A stretch of DNA of 64,000 bases from Ereboglobus sp. PH5-10 (GTDB taxonomy: Bacteria; Verrucomicrobiota; Verrucomicrobiia; Opitutales; Opitutaceae), in NCBI RefSeq assembly GCF_029504735.1, contig NZ_JAQFIP010000013.1:1-64000 (forward strand), in the 5' to 3' direction. Both the position numbers and the translations under genes were made by a program. The notes under the pieces were generated by a model, which had not been told where the DNA came from, searched no databases, and saw only the letters and a program-made list of their open reading frames with translations. Shown here one piece after another: positions 34,745 through 41,925 of the stretch; position 1 is the first letter of the stretch; each line of letters starts with the position of its first letter.

Positions 34745-35072
34745 GGCGGATTACGGGTGCCGGCTGGCTTTGCGGCGCGAAACTCCAGCCCTCTTTGTTG
34801 AGAAGTTCGTCGAAAAAATCCTCGGCGTAGCCCTCGGGCTTGTTGCGGCGAAACATCATTACCCATAAAAATGGGCCGACGCATACCGGCACGGAAAACA
34901 CAAGCGCCATAACTGGCGCCGCGCCCAGCATTGCATAGAGAACGAGAAAAAGTCCAATGGCGGCGACGATGCCGACAACAACATAAACGAAGTCGTTTCC
35001 CTCGAAACCAAGCGCTCGGCCCTTGCTGTCGTTGGCACTGTTTGTGTCGGTGATGCGCAGTTCGGCGCTCAT
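34725..35072 (-). CDS. virB3: VirB3/TrbD-like inner membrane T4SS protein
   Basis: A protein of 115 residues with two adjacent membrane helices ('FVYVVVGIVAAIGLFLVLYA' and 'PVMALVFSVPVCVGPFLWVM'), then 'FRRNKPEGYAEDFFDELLNK' on the cytoplasmic side. This layout, the size and the position between virB2 and virB4 are those of VirB3/TrbD. It overlaps the virB4 gene by 20 bp and follows the pilin gene by 21 bp. Confidence 0.85.
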   Translation of the reverse strand: MSAELRITDTNSANDSKGRALGFEGNDFVYVVVGIVAAIGLFLVLYAMLGAAPVMALVFSVPVCVGPFLWVMMFRRNKPEGYAEDFFDELLNKEGWSFAPQSQPAPVIRHENRRA

Positions 35073-35093
35073 GACGATGGCGGTGCGGTTTCG

Positions 35094-35450
35094 TTAGAAT
35101 TGCGGCGTGAGCGAACCGTCGCTCATCCCGAAGATATAGAAGAGCGCGGCCATAATCGCGGCGGCTCCGGCAATGATGATGCCGGAAACAATGCCCATTT
35201 TGCCGTCCGCGTCGCCCTTCTTGAGACGGTCGGCTCCGCCCCAGATGTTAATGACGCCCCAGATGAACCCAACCATGAACAGGATGCCCAAACCATATTG
35301 GAAACCGGTTTTCACCTGTGTGGGTATTTGCGCGATAATCGTGATGGGCGTAATTTGCGCGGCGTGCGCGGGTGTTGCCATCAGTGTCGCGAGCGACGCG
35401 AGTGCGAGCGTGAAAACCGTGCGGAGTATTTTAGTGGAGAGTTTTTTCAT
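35094..35450 (-). CDS. virB2: VirB2/TrbC-like pilin
   Basis: A protein of 118 residues with a long signal peptide ('KILRTVFTLALASLATLMATPAHAA') and two hydrophobic helices ('YGLGILFMVGFIWGVINIWG' and 'MGIVSGIIIAGAAAIMAALF') separated by a basic/Gly loop ('ADRLKKGDADGK'), the classical conjugative pilin layout. First gene of T4SS operon A; a 42-bp control element ends 88 bp upstream. Confidence 0.9.
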   Translation of the reverse strand: MKKLSTKILRTVFTLALASLATLMATPAHAAQITPITIIAQIPTQVKTGFQYGLGILFMVGFIWGVINIWGGADRLKKGDADGKMGIVSGIIIAGAAAIMAALFYIFGMSDGSLTPQF

Positions 35451-35538
35451 GACGGGAGTTTTTCGATTTATCCCGTCCTCCGCCGATTGCGGCGAAAACA
35501 GGGGAAATCATGCCGCTATTTTGCCCTGATTATTTTTC

Positions 35539-35580
35539 CGCGTATTGGATGTTTCCGTGTTTTTTCGGAATAAAAACGCG
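35539..35580 (-). promoter_or_regulatory. Shared 42-bp control element, copy upstream of T4SS operon A
   Basis: Differs from the copy at 27245-27286 at only 3 of 42 positions. It is oriented toward the pilin gene. An AATCAGGGCAAA motif follows at 35520-35531 on the same strand. Confidence 0.8.
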
Positions 35581-35626
35581 ATTTTTTCATTTTTGCACGA
35601 ATGCCCATGCAAACATCATCTCATTT

Positions 35627-36187
35627 TCAGACGTGCTTTGTTGATTCATACAACTCGCCCAACAATGTATAAAGAGTATCAAGCTCTGGCGAAGGGTGAA
35701 TGAGCGATCCGAGTCTGGAACCATTATGTTTTCTATTGCGAAGCAATCGGATCAGCTTTGCTGCAAGCATGGCATGAGTTGGGCGTTTCAGCGGGCGGGC
35801 ACGTTGGGAATCGGGGGAAGTCTTTGATGACATGGAAATCCCAAGTCGCAAATATGCCTGGCGCAAACCGAGTCCGCACAATGCGTCCGGTGAATCAATA
35901 CGCCGGGCAAATTGCATGTAACGTTGCGCGGTGCGCACTCCGCCGTGAAAACATGTCTTCAGCCACGGAAGCCATGCGCCGCGTCCTGCGTGCCTGCGGA
36001 TGCTCGCTTTTTCAACGATGAGGAGTTTCCCCGCGCGCCATGCGGCTGTCAGCGCGGCGTCTAGTGAGCGGCGGGATTCGCCGACAAGCTGTTGTGCCTC
36101 CGAGTGTAGGCGGTTTATCTCTGAAATGGCAGACGCGGCGGAGTGCGTTGTCGGCGTATTCGCAGATATGATTATTTCCGTTTTCAT
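35627..36187 (-). CDS. DUF3102-like protein
   Basis: A protein of 186 residues, started at the ATG ending at 36187, whose first base overlaps the end of the preceding HTH gene (4-bp overlap). The central part matches the DUF3102 pattern: 'ISEINRLHSEAQQLVGESRR', 'DAALTAAWRAGKLLIVEKAS', then 'GAWLPWLKTCFHGGVRTAQR' and 'YMQFARR'. Proteins of this family occur on plasmids and ICEs and may act in DNA binding or partition, but no function is proven. The C-terminal third is basic. It is the last gene of the regulatory block before T4SS operon A. Confidence 0.8.
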   Translation of the reverse strand: MKTEIIISANTPTTHSAASAISEINRLHSEAQQLVGESRRSLDAALTAAWRAGKLLIVEKASIRRHAGRGAWLPWLKTCFHGGVRTAQRYMQFARRIDSPDALCGLGLRQAYLRLGISMSSKTSPDSQRARPLKRPTHAMLAAKLIRLLRNRKHNGSRLGSLIHPSPELDTLYTLLGELYESTKHV

Positions 36188-36513
36188 AATGCGAGTCCCA
36201 TGCTTTTGCGAAAGTCGTCCGCAAGTTTGTGAATAGTCTGCCGGGTGCAGTCGGCCTGCTCGCCGATTTCCTCCAAGGTCATGCCGCCGATGAGGTCGGG
36301 GCGCACTTGACGCAGCACGATGGTCGAGCGCAGGCCGCGTTGCACGAGCGTGCTTCCTTCGGAGATCCAAAGCAGGACATGTGTGAGTGCTTCCAACGTC
36401 ATTGCGCGGGCCTCGGCTTTCGAGTCAATAGGGTCTGCGAAAAACGCTTCGTCGCTGGCGGACGCGCGGGCTGGTGTGTCTTGATGATTGGTTTTATTAT
36501 TTTGTATATTCAT
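36184..36513 (-). CDS. Small helix-turn-helix protein
   Basis: A protein of 109 residues, started at the ATG ending at 36513. The N-terminus is Asn/Gln/Asp-rich; the C-terminal 60 residues contain 'MTLEALTHVLLWISEGSTLV' and a helix-turn-helix of the sigma-region-4 kind, 'GGMTLEEIGEQADCTRQTIH', with 'KLADDFRKSMG' following. It is coupled to the DUF3102-like gene by a 4-bp overlap. A transcription regulator of the ICE core is likely; target unknown. In-frame upstream codons to 36858 are non-coding and cross a terminator. Confidence 0.75.
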   Translation of the reverse strand: MNIQNNKTNHQDTPARASASDEAFFADPIDSKAEARAMTLEALTHVLLWISEGSTLVQRGLRSTIVLRQVRPDLIGGMTLEEIGEQADCTRQTIHKLADDFRKSMGLAL

Positions 36514-36630
36514 GGGCGTGGTTGTTTCGCCCTGCATCCTGCTCCTGCTTATGAATACATAATAGGGGCGCGCCTCTGTGTTGATTTGCCCCAATTTTTT
36601 TGAATGAGATTTAAATGTATAAAAAAGAAA

Positions 36631-36659
36631 AACGCCGCATGTGCGGCGCATGCGGCGTT
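36631..36659 (-). terminator. Rho-independent terminator after the Xis-like gene
   Basis: Perfect 11-bp stem (36631-36641 with 36649-36659) and 7-nt loop, followed on the minus strand by a T-rich run. It separates the Xis-like gene from the HTH operon. Confidence 0.8.
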
Positions 36660-36692
36660 CATTGGGAAAACTATTGTTGAATTGTTTTGTTT

Positions 36693-36926
36693 TTACCCGC
36701 GCGCTGGCACGAAAAGTTTCGTGCGGATGTGGAGCGAGACTTCGGCAAGGTCGTAATAAACGAAATGCCCCACGCGGTGATGCGGGATGCGACGATTGCG
36801 TGTCCATTCTCGCAAGGTGCGGATGGACGGCTCGCGTCCTGTCGGAAAAATCCCGCAAAAGCGCAGGCCGTTGATATCGATAAGTGACGGGTGATTGTAT
36901 GCGATTGTAGTTTCCATGCTACCCAT
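36693..36926 (-). CDS. Excisionase-like small DNA-binding protein
   Basis: A protein of 77 residues with a winged/MerR-like helix-turn-helix: 'LIDINGLRFCGIFPTGREPS' followed by 'IRTLREWTRNRRIPHHRVGH' and 'FVYYDLAEV', the layout of phage and ICE excisionases (DNA-recognising helix, then the 'R..P..R.G...YY' wing). It lies 25 bp after the integrase stop on the same strand and is closed by its own terminator. Size, basicity and place next to the integrase make it the best candidate for the recombination directionality factor; an alternative is a transcription regulator. Confidence 0.75.
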   Translation of the reverse strand: MGSMETTIAYNHPSLIDINGLRFCGIFPTGREPSIRTLREWTRNRRIPHHRVGHFVYYDLAEVSLHIRTKLFVPARG

Positions 36927-36951
36927 GTAGTGGCGTCACGTTGCACATGTT

Positions 36952-38193
36952 TCACGCGGCACGGGAAATCGGATCGCTGGATGCAAGTGGTGCGGCCGAT
37001 GCAGGTGTTGTCGGTGCCACCGCTTTCGGCACGGCTCGCAGTTTTGGCATAATGGAGAAGAACACCTCGGCCTCGCTCTGGCTTTTCACGTCGAGGTAAT
37101 GCTTGCGAATTATTTCCTCCGAGTTTCCAGCTTGTAACGCCGTGTCGCCCATTGAGCGAAACTTCGCCACATGCATCGAAATGAATGTGTGGCGCAACAC
37201 ATCATGCGTGAGATTGAATTTTTTCGATATCCTGATCCGCAGGTATTTCATGTTGGTTATGACCACCGGATATTTCTTCAACGGATACGCACTCAACCAC
37301 GCATCCAGATTCGGCTGTATCGTGATATTTCGTTTCATATTCACCTTTGAAACCTCCGGCTCAATTCGGATGACTTTTGTATCCAGATTGATGTGCTCGG
37401 GCCTTAATTTGGCGATTTCACCCTGGTCAATATCAGGCCGGATGCCGGCAAACAAGCATAGCGCAAAATAAGAGGCCAAACGCCCTTCGTGAAATGTTTC
37501 GACATATTCCATCAGTTCAGCCGCCTGATTCGCCGAAAGCGTAGCCGCTGAACCGCGCTTATGCGCAATCCGATATTGCGGGATTTTGGCAACAGGATTT
37601 TTTGAAATCCACTCTTTATCCATGGCGAATTTTAAGAAAGTCGAAACAATGCCGCGGCGATTGTTGTGCGTTTTGAGCGTCGCGTTTCCCCGCCCGAAAA
37701 AAGTCCTGAGATGATCTGGCGTTATGTCTGAAACGAGCACATTGGGAAATGAATTACACAAATGCGTCATGTTATTTTTGATAGCCTTTATCTGTGAAAC
37801 TGAAATCAAACCCTTGGCGTGATCTTGAGCTCGTTGCGCACGGTATTCGAACACGGCATTCGTCAAAGGAATTTTGTGCTCTACCTCACGGTAGTTTTTC
37901 AATGCATAATCAACGTAGAAGGATAACGAATGATTCAGTGGTTTTATTTTCAGGAACAAAGCCTCTGCCTCGCTTTGTTGCTCCGGGGATAGAATAGTCG
38001 CTGTGGGACGCAGCCCGGAGGCAATCTGCGCCGCTTTGATTTCGAGGGTGGATTTTTCGACAACCGCTTCTTGACGGGTCTTGAAGTTTTTTCGGATTCG
38101 CTCGCCATGAAGCCAGCCACTCACACGGTAGGATGTAACGCCATTGCGGTTTTTGAATGGCTTGAGAACAAATAACGCGGTTTGTGTTTTCAT
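36952..38193 (-). CDS. int: Tyrosine recombinase (ICE integrase)
   Basis: Catalyses integration and excision at the tRNA-Ser site. The protein has 413 residues: N-terminal arm-binding part (1-70), core-binding SAM-like domain (about 110-215) and catalytic domain. The catalytic residues visible are Arg in 'FAGIRPDI' (near 250), Arg-His in 'HDVLRHTFISMH' (near 333) and the nucleophilic Tyr in 'RKHYLDV' (near 365), with 'AGNSEE' before it. The family's box-II His is shifted ('HDVLRH' instead of HxLRH) and the GHS motif reads GNS, a variant I associate with verrucomicrobial integrases. The start codon is 74 bp from the tRNA-Ser 3' end. Confidence 0.93.
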   Translation of the reverse strand: MKTQTALFVLKPFKNRNGVTSYRVSGWLHGERIRKNFKTRQEAVVEKSTLEIKAAQIASGLRPTATILSPEQQSEAEALFLKIKPLNHSLSFYVDYALKNYREVEHKIPLTNAVFEYRAQRAQDHAKGLISVSQIKAIKNNMTHLCNSFPNVLVSDITPDHLRTFFGRGNATLKTHNNRRGIVSTFLKFAMDKEWISKNPVAKIPQYRIAHKRGSAATLSANQAAELMEYVETFHEGRLASYFALCLFAGIRPDIDQGEIAKLRPEHINLDTKVIRIEPEVSKVNMKRNITIQPNLDAWLSAYPLKKYPVVITNMKYLRIRISKKFNLTHDVLRHTFISMHVAKFRSMGDTALQAGNSEEIIRKHYLDVKSQSEAEVFFSIMPKLRAVPKAVAPTTPASAAPLASSDPISRAA

Positions 38194-38195
38194 CG

Positions 38196-38226
38196 ATTAG
38201 GTTGCCGCGTCACGTGGCAACCTAAT
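38196..38226. promoter_or_regulatory. Inverted repeat immediately upstream of int
   Basis: Perfect 11-bp arms (38196-38206 and 38216-38226) around 9 nt. It starts 3 bp before the int ATG, so it may act as operator, recombinase arm site or as a hairpin masking the ribosome site. Confidence 0.55.
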
Positions 38227-38240
38227 TTCATCCGAATGTT

Positions 38241-38263
38241 AACATGTTTATATTAAACATGTT
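38241..38263. repeat. Palindrome between int and the tRNA 3' end
   Basis: AACATGTTTA-TAT-TAAACATGTT, 10-bp perfect arms, 3 bp from the encoded CCA end. A probable integrase or Xis site of the attachment region; it could also end tRNA transcription. Confidence 0.5.
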
Positions 38264-38266
38264 AAG

Positions 38267-38290
38267 TGGCGGAGGAGGAGGGATTCGAAC
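38267..38290. other. Probable attachment site (att) within the tRNA-Ser 3' end
   Basis: The 3' end of the tRNA, T-arm side, next to int. The exact core cannot be set without the other att site. Confidence 0.55.
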
Positions 38291-38357
38291 CCCCGGTGAG
38301 CGTGAGCCCACGTCTGATTTCAAGTCAGGTGCCTTAAACCAACTCAGCCACTCCTCC
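38267..38357 (-). tRNA. tRNA-Ser (anticodon UGA), CCA encoded
   Basis: Complete cloverleaf of 91 nt including CCA: acceptor GGAGGAG/CTCCTCC, D-arm, anticodon loop CTTGAAA (UGA), long variable arm typical of class II tRNAs, and T-loop GGTTCGAATCC. It is the integration target of the ICE; its 3' end faces the integrase gene. Confidence 0.97.
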
Positions 38358-38551
38358 GAGTGCGAGATTCGTCACGGTGCGCGACTTCTTGGATTTTTCA
38401 AGCACTCTCTTCCGTGTCAACACGACACGCGCAAAACTGGGCGCAAGGAATGGCATCTGGAAAACCCCGATCATTATACCGCAATCAGCCGGAGGCGCGA
38501 ATGCCGGGTGCGCACCTGGGTTCACGCCTTCCGGAGACTGGATGGAATCAG

Positions 38552-39283
38552 TTAAAACCGATACCCGATGCCCGCGACCAGCCGGCCGCCGGACAGGTTT
38601 ATGTCTTCGCAAAACTTATCGAGCTTCACCTTCGTCGCGCCGAGCGCGGCGACGGAACAGTCAACATAGAAGCGGTCGTTATTGCGGAGGATATTCCAAC
38701 GTAGGCTGAGCGTCGCGCCATACATGAAGGCGACTCCGTCATCGCTGCGCATCACGTTGCTCGCGTTGCTCACGCGCGGGTTCCTCTCCTCGCTGGCATC
38801 GATATACGCCGCGCCGACCGTGGGGCCGAAGGCGCAGGCAAACCTGCCGCTTTTCGTTTTCCACTCGTGCTGCCAGCCAAACAAAACGGGGATGACCGTC
38901 TGCTTGATTTCGATTTTTCCGTCGTGGTAAATGGTGCTGCTGCCGCTGCGATAATATGAGAAACGCCCGGTCACTTTCGGGTCCAGGTCGAAGCACGCGC
39001 CCATGTCGAGCGTGAGCCTGTCCGCCGCGCCAATATAACGGCCGCCGCGAATATTAAAACCGAGGCCGCTCAGGTCGCTGCTTATGTGCGTCAGGAGTCC
39101 CGCATCGACAAACCATTTTTGATCCGGCGTGGTTCGAGCGGTGGATTCGGCTGACGCGTCCGCCGCGACGGCGGCGGGAGCGAGCATCATCAATGCGCAA
39201 AACGCCAGTGCGACAAAGGCGAAGGCGCGCGAGTTTGCATTTTGATAGGCCGCGCAACGGCGGCGGAATTTTGGTGAAGTCAT
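38552..39283 (-). CDS. Outer membrane beta-barrel protein
   Basis: A protein of 243 residues. The signal peptide region is 'AFAFVALAFCALMMLAPAAVAA' (cleavage near 45). The mature part shows alternating amphipathic strands ('VTGRFSYYRSGSSTIYHDG', 'VIPVLFGWQHEWKTKSGRFA', 'GVAFMYGATLSLRWNIL') and ends in the strand 'GRLVAGIGYRF' with a C-terminal Phe, the outer membrane insertion signal. It belongs to the broad OmpX/OmpW-like class; substrate unknown. It is the first chromosomal gene outside the ICE and stands alone on the minus strand downstream of the response regulator gene. Confidence 0.82.
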   Translation of the reverse strand: MTSPKFRRRCAAYQNANSRAFAFVALAFCALMMLAPAAVAADASAESTARTTPDQKWFVDAGLLTHISSDLSGLGFNIRGGRYIGAADRLTLDMGACFDLDPKVTGRFSYYRSGSSTIYHDGKIEIKQTVIPVLFGWQHEWKTKSGRFACAFGPTVGAAYIDASEERNPRVSNASNVMRSDDGVAFMYGATLSLRWNILRNNDRFYVDCSVAALGATKVKLDKFCEDINLSGGRLVAGIGYRF

Positions 39284-39493
39284 GGTGTGCGGTTTTTTGT
39301 TTATTATTTGAACCCGCGCGTCGGAGTCGCGTCGTGCATCCTCTTTCCGCGGGCGTTGCGCACATTATATCAAAAACCGGTGACGGCTTAAACCGCGTGT
39401 ATCAATGAAATCTCAACGCCCCCGTGTTCGCCCGCTTTATGAATTCGCACGCAAACAGTCGTTCGCACACGAGGGCGCGCGCAAGGCGCGCCC

Positions 39494-40186
39494 CTACGAT
39501 TGATATATATAACCGGTGCCGTGTATTGTTTTTATTGTTGTGCGATCGGCATCATTCACCGCGTCGCGCAGTTTGCGGATGCACTCATCCAGCGACGCCT
39601 CGTCCCAGCCCCATTGCCTGACCAGCTCCGCCCGGCTCAGGCTGACATCCTTGTTTCGCGCAAACACCACGGCCAGGTCGAGCACTTGCGGCGACAGGCG
39701 CTTGGATTCTTTGGCTCCGGTGATCGTGGCGGTGTGCGTGCTTGTGTTGATCACGGCCCGCGGGCCGAAGGGGAATTGATTGTTTCGCGCCATTTCGCGC
39801 GCGCGGAGTTGAAACGCCTTCATTCCGCACGGTTTTCGAGTGAAGCCAGTTTTGCCATGGCCGGGCAGTTCGAGCGCGTCCGCCTCGATTTCCTCGTCGT
39901 TGCCCGCGGTGAGAAAGAGCACGGGCACGTCGGGATCGAGGCGGCGCATTTCCCTGGCGGCCAGCAAACCCGCTTTATTATTCACGCCACGGCCCCGCGC
40001 GGCGGGCATTTGCATATCGAGCACCACCAAGGCGAACCGCCCCAGCTCGAACGCGGTCAGCGCGTCGGCTTTGTTTGTCGTGCGCGTCACGGTGTAGCCC
40101 GCCCGCGTCAGCCACTCCTCCCAAAACAGGCCGAGATTCAGATCATCCTCCGCGACGAGGACCGCGCCGTTGTTTATATTATTCAT
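39494..40186 (-). CDS. OmpR/PhoB-like response regulator
   Basis: A protein of 230 residues. The receiver domain (1-125) has acidic 'AEDD' (14-15), the phosphorylated Asp in 'LVVLDMQMP' (D57), and 'FLTAGN' then 'TRKP' (conserved Thr and Lys). It carries an insertion after the phosphorylation loop ('AARGRGVNNKAGL'). The C-terminal winged-helix DNA-binding domain (about 140-230) ends 'DRTTIKTIHGTGYIYQS', the OmpR signature. Its start overlaps the histidine kinase stop by 4 bp, so both are co-translated. Targets are probably the glycosidase and repeat-protein genes of the same operon or the neighbouring outer membrane protein gene; this is inference. Confidence 0.92.
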   Translation of the reverse strand: MNNINNGAVLVAEDDLNLGLFWEEWLTRAGYTVTRTTNKADALTAFELGRFALVVLDMQMPAARGRGVNNKAGLLAAREMRRLDPDVPVLFLTAGNDEEIEADALELPGHGKTGFTRKPCGMKAFQLRAREMARNNQFPFGPRAVINTSTHTATITGAKESKRLSPQVLDLAVVFARNKDVSLSRAELVRQWGWDEASLDECIRKLRDAVNDADRTTIKTIHGTGYIYQS

Positions 40187-41925
40187 GTCTGTTTATTATT
40201 ATTTGCCAGCGACAGGATGAAGACGTTTCCGCCCTCGCCGTCGCCCGGGGTTTCATGGGCAAGATCGCCGCCAAGGGAGCGGGCCAGTTTTCTGCACAAC
40301 GGCAAACCGATGCCGTGGCCGCGCTCATCATCCTTGGGACGCCAGCGGGGTTTGAAAATACGTCCGAGTTCGGCGCCCGAAATGCCGGGACCGTGATCGC
40401 GAACACGCAGCTCAATCATGCCCGTCGCCGCGTTTTCCCGCAGGACTAACTCCACCATGCGATTGTCCGCCGGCGCGCGCAGGCAGGCGTTCTCGATCAG
40501 GTTTCGCAGGATGATGGAAATCGCGGTTTCGTTGCTCGCAAGGCGGACAGGCTCCCCGGGAAAACTCGACCGGAATCCCATTGGGATTCCCGCCCTTCGC
40601 ATGGCAGCAGTGAACTCATCCAGCAATTTTCCCGCGACTTGGCCGACATCGACATTTTCCGTCCACAGTTTTCCGCCGCGCATGACGCGCGGGAAAAAAT
40701 CCAGGACAAACGCCACCGTCTCGGAAAGCCGCCCGGACGCGTAATAGATCATCGCGGCCCGCTCCTTTGTCAGATGCTCAACGTCGGCGTCCGGTGGCAG
40801 CGCATCCGGGTCGGTGCAGCATAAAATTTCCTGCACGTCGGTTCGCATCTCGTGCGAGGCGTAGTCCGTGACGGCCGCGATGATTTCGTTTTCGCGCATC
40901 CGTTTTTGAAAACCGAGCAGCAGCAGGATTCCCAGCGACGCCGCGAGCACCACGAGCAGCGATGCGCTGATGTATAATGCTTCCCCGGAAAACACCGCGC
41001 CGGCATCGGGGGTGCTTTGCGCGGCGGCAACCCTCCAACCGGGAAGCAGCTCGTCGTGAATCGAAAAACCGCCGCCGCCGTCCGTGAGCAATTGATAACG
41101 CCCGCCGCCTTGCGTCTCCGCCGGGAGCGCGATGGAAAGCAGGCGCGCGAGCTCGTGCAAATCCACGCTGACGGCCAGCACGATGTCGTCATCGCACATG
41201 CGCCACGCAAAAAGTCCGCCGGGCGCGCCGTTCCAGCCTGCGCGCTCGACGAAGGGAATGCCGAGCCGCCGCCGACGCTCGGGCCAGGTTTCCCTTTTTG
41301 TATAATCATCGCTTGGCGGCAGCGCGCCTACGTTGCCGGTCGCGATGCCATCGGGCCCGGGTTCCCCCGCATCATCGCCGCGCGCGTGCCACGGAGCGCG
41401 AGCGGCGGCGGTGCGCAATTTTTCACGAAGCGGTTCCCATGCGGTGACGGTGGCGGATGAATCCGCGTGCGCCGGGATTTTTTCGGCAACGGCTCCGGAA
41501 TGCCACGGCGTTTTTGAAAGCCAGTCTGTCATCATCGGCGCCGGCGCGATGGCTGCGGCGCCCGGGTCCGGCACGCCGAGCGCGTTCACAAGCACGGCGT
41601 CGGCGATGAGGGGATTCACTTCGCGCCAGCGTTCCAAAAAAGCGAGCGTGCCCTCGCGCGGCACGGCGTTGAGCGTCGCGGTGAGCGCGCCTTGCACGTC
41701 CGAAAAAAGCACTTCCATCAAGCTGGCGGAGAGCTTGGCGCGGTCGGCGATGGCGGCGGCGCGAAGCTGCGCCTGGCGTTGCGCCTCCGCTGCATCATGC
41801 GCCCGGTTTTGGCGCAGCAACACAAGCATGACGACCGCGCCCGTCACGATCAGCGCGACGAACAACCACGACGCGAACGGCGTCAAAAACAAGCGCTTAA
41901 TTTTTGCCTCGAAGTTCCTTTTCAT
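40183..41925 (-). CDS. Membrane sensor histidine kinase
   Basis: A protein of 580 residues with one helix at about 15-38 ('FASWLFVALIVTGAVVMLVL'), a periplasmic sensor of about 280 residues without a recognised ligand fold, and a second helix at about 318-340 ('ISASLLVVLAASLGILLLLG'). The cytoplasmic kinase part has the phosphorylated His in 'SHEMRTD' (near 359), 'LIENACLRAP' (N-box), 'VRDHGPGISG' (G1) and 'GHGIGLPLCRKLARSLGG' (G2). Co-translated with the response regulator. Its start overlaps the glycosidase gene by 29 bp, so sensor and hydrolase belong to one operon; the signal may be a glycan fragment. Confidence 0.92.
   Translation of the reverse strand: MKRNFEAKIKRLFLTPFASWLFVALIVTGAVVMLVLLRQNRAHDAAEAQRQAQLRAAAIADRAKLSASLMEVLFSDVQGALTATLNAVPREGTLAFLERWREVNPLIADAVLVNALGVPDPGAAAIAPAPMMTDWLSKTPWHSGAVAEKIPAHADSSATVTAWEPLREKLRTAAARAPWHARGDDAGEPGPDGIATGNVGALPPSDDYTKRETWPERRRRLGIPFVERAGWNGAPGGLFAWRMCDDDIVLAVSVDLHELARLLSIALPAETQGGGRYQLLTDGGGGFSIHDELLPGWRVAAAQSTPDAGAVFSGEALYISASLLVVLAASLGILLLLGFQKRMRENEIIAAVTDYASHEMRTDVQEILCCTDPDALPPDADVEHLTKERAAMIYYASGRLSETVAFVLDFFPRVMRGGKLWTENVDVGQVAGKLLDEFTAAMRRAGIPMGFRSSFPGEPVRLASNETAISIILRNLIENACLRAPADNRMVELVLRENAATGMIELRVRDHGPGISGAELGRIFKPRWRPKDDERGHGIGLPLCRKLARSLGGDLAHETPGDGEGGNVFILSLANNNKQT

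Larger units (their letters stand above)
1..38290. mobile_element. Integrative conjugative element integrated in tRNA-Ser (right part; left end outside window)
   Basis: Seen: a MobF relaxase, a VirD4-type coupling protein, VirB2/3/4/5/6/8/9/10-like genes and a tyrosine recombinase all lie on one side of a tRNA-Ser gene, with the recombinase gene starting 74 bp from the tRNA 3' end. The other side carries only chromosomal genes. Known: integrases of this family commonly recombine within the 3' part of tRNA genes. Inferred: the right boundary lies in the tRNA 3' half (about 38,267-38,290). I could not find a second copy of the tRNA 3' end further left, so the other att site is probably outside the window. 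Cargo includes metal efflux, LpxI and several nuclease-like or toxin-like genes. Confidence 0.88.

Noticed and set aside
10846-35580. The 42-bp elements contain GCGTATTG, like the R388 nic region, so they could be nic sites.
   Set aside because: They lie before gene starts with fixed orientation toward the genes, occur several times, and are absent near the relaxase gene. A regulatory role fits better; eight shared bases are weak evidence.
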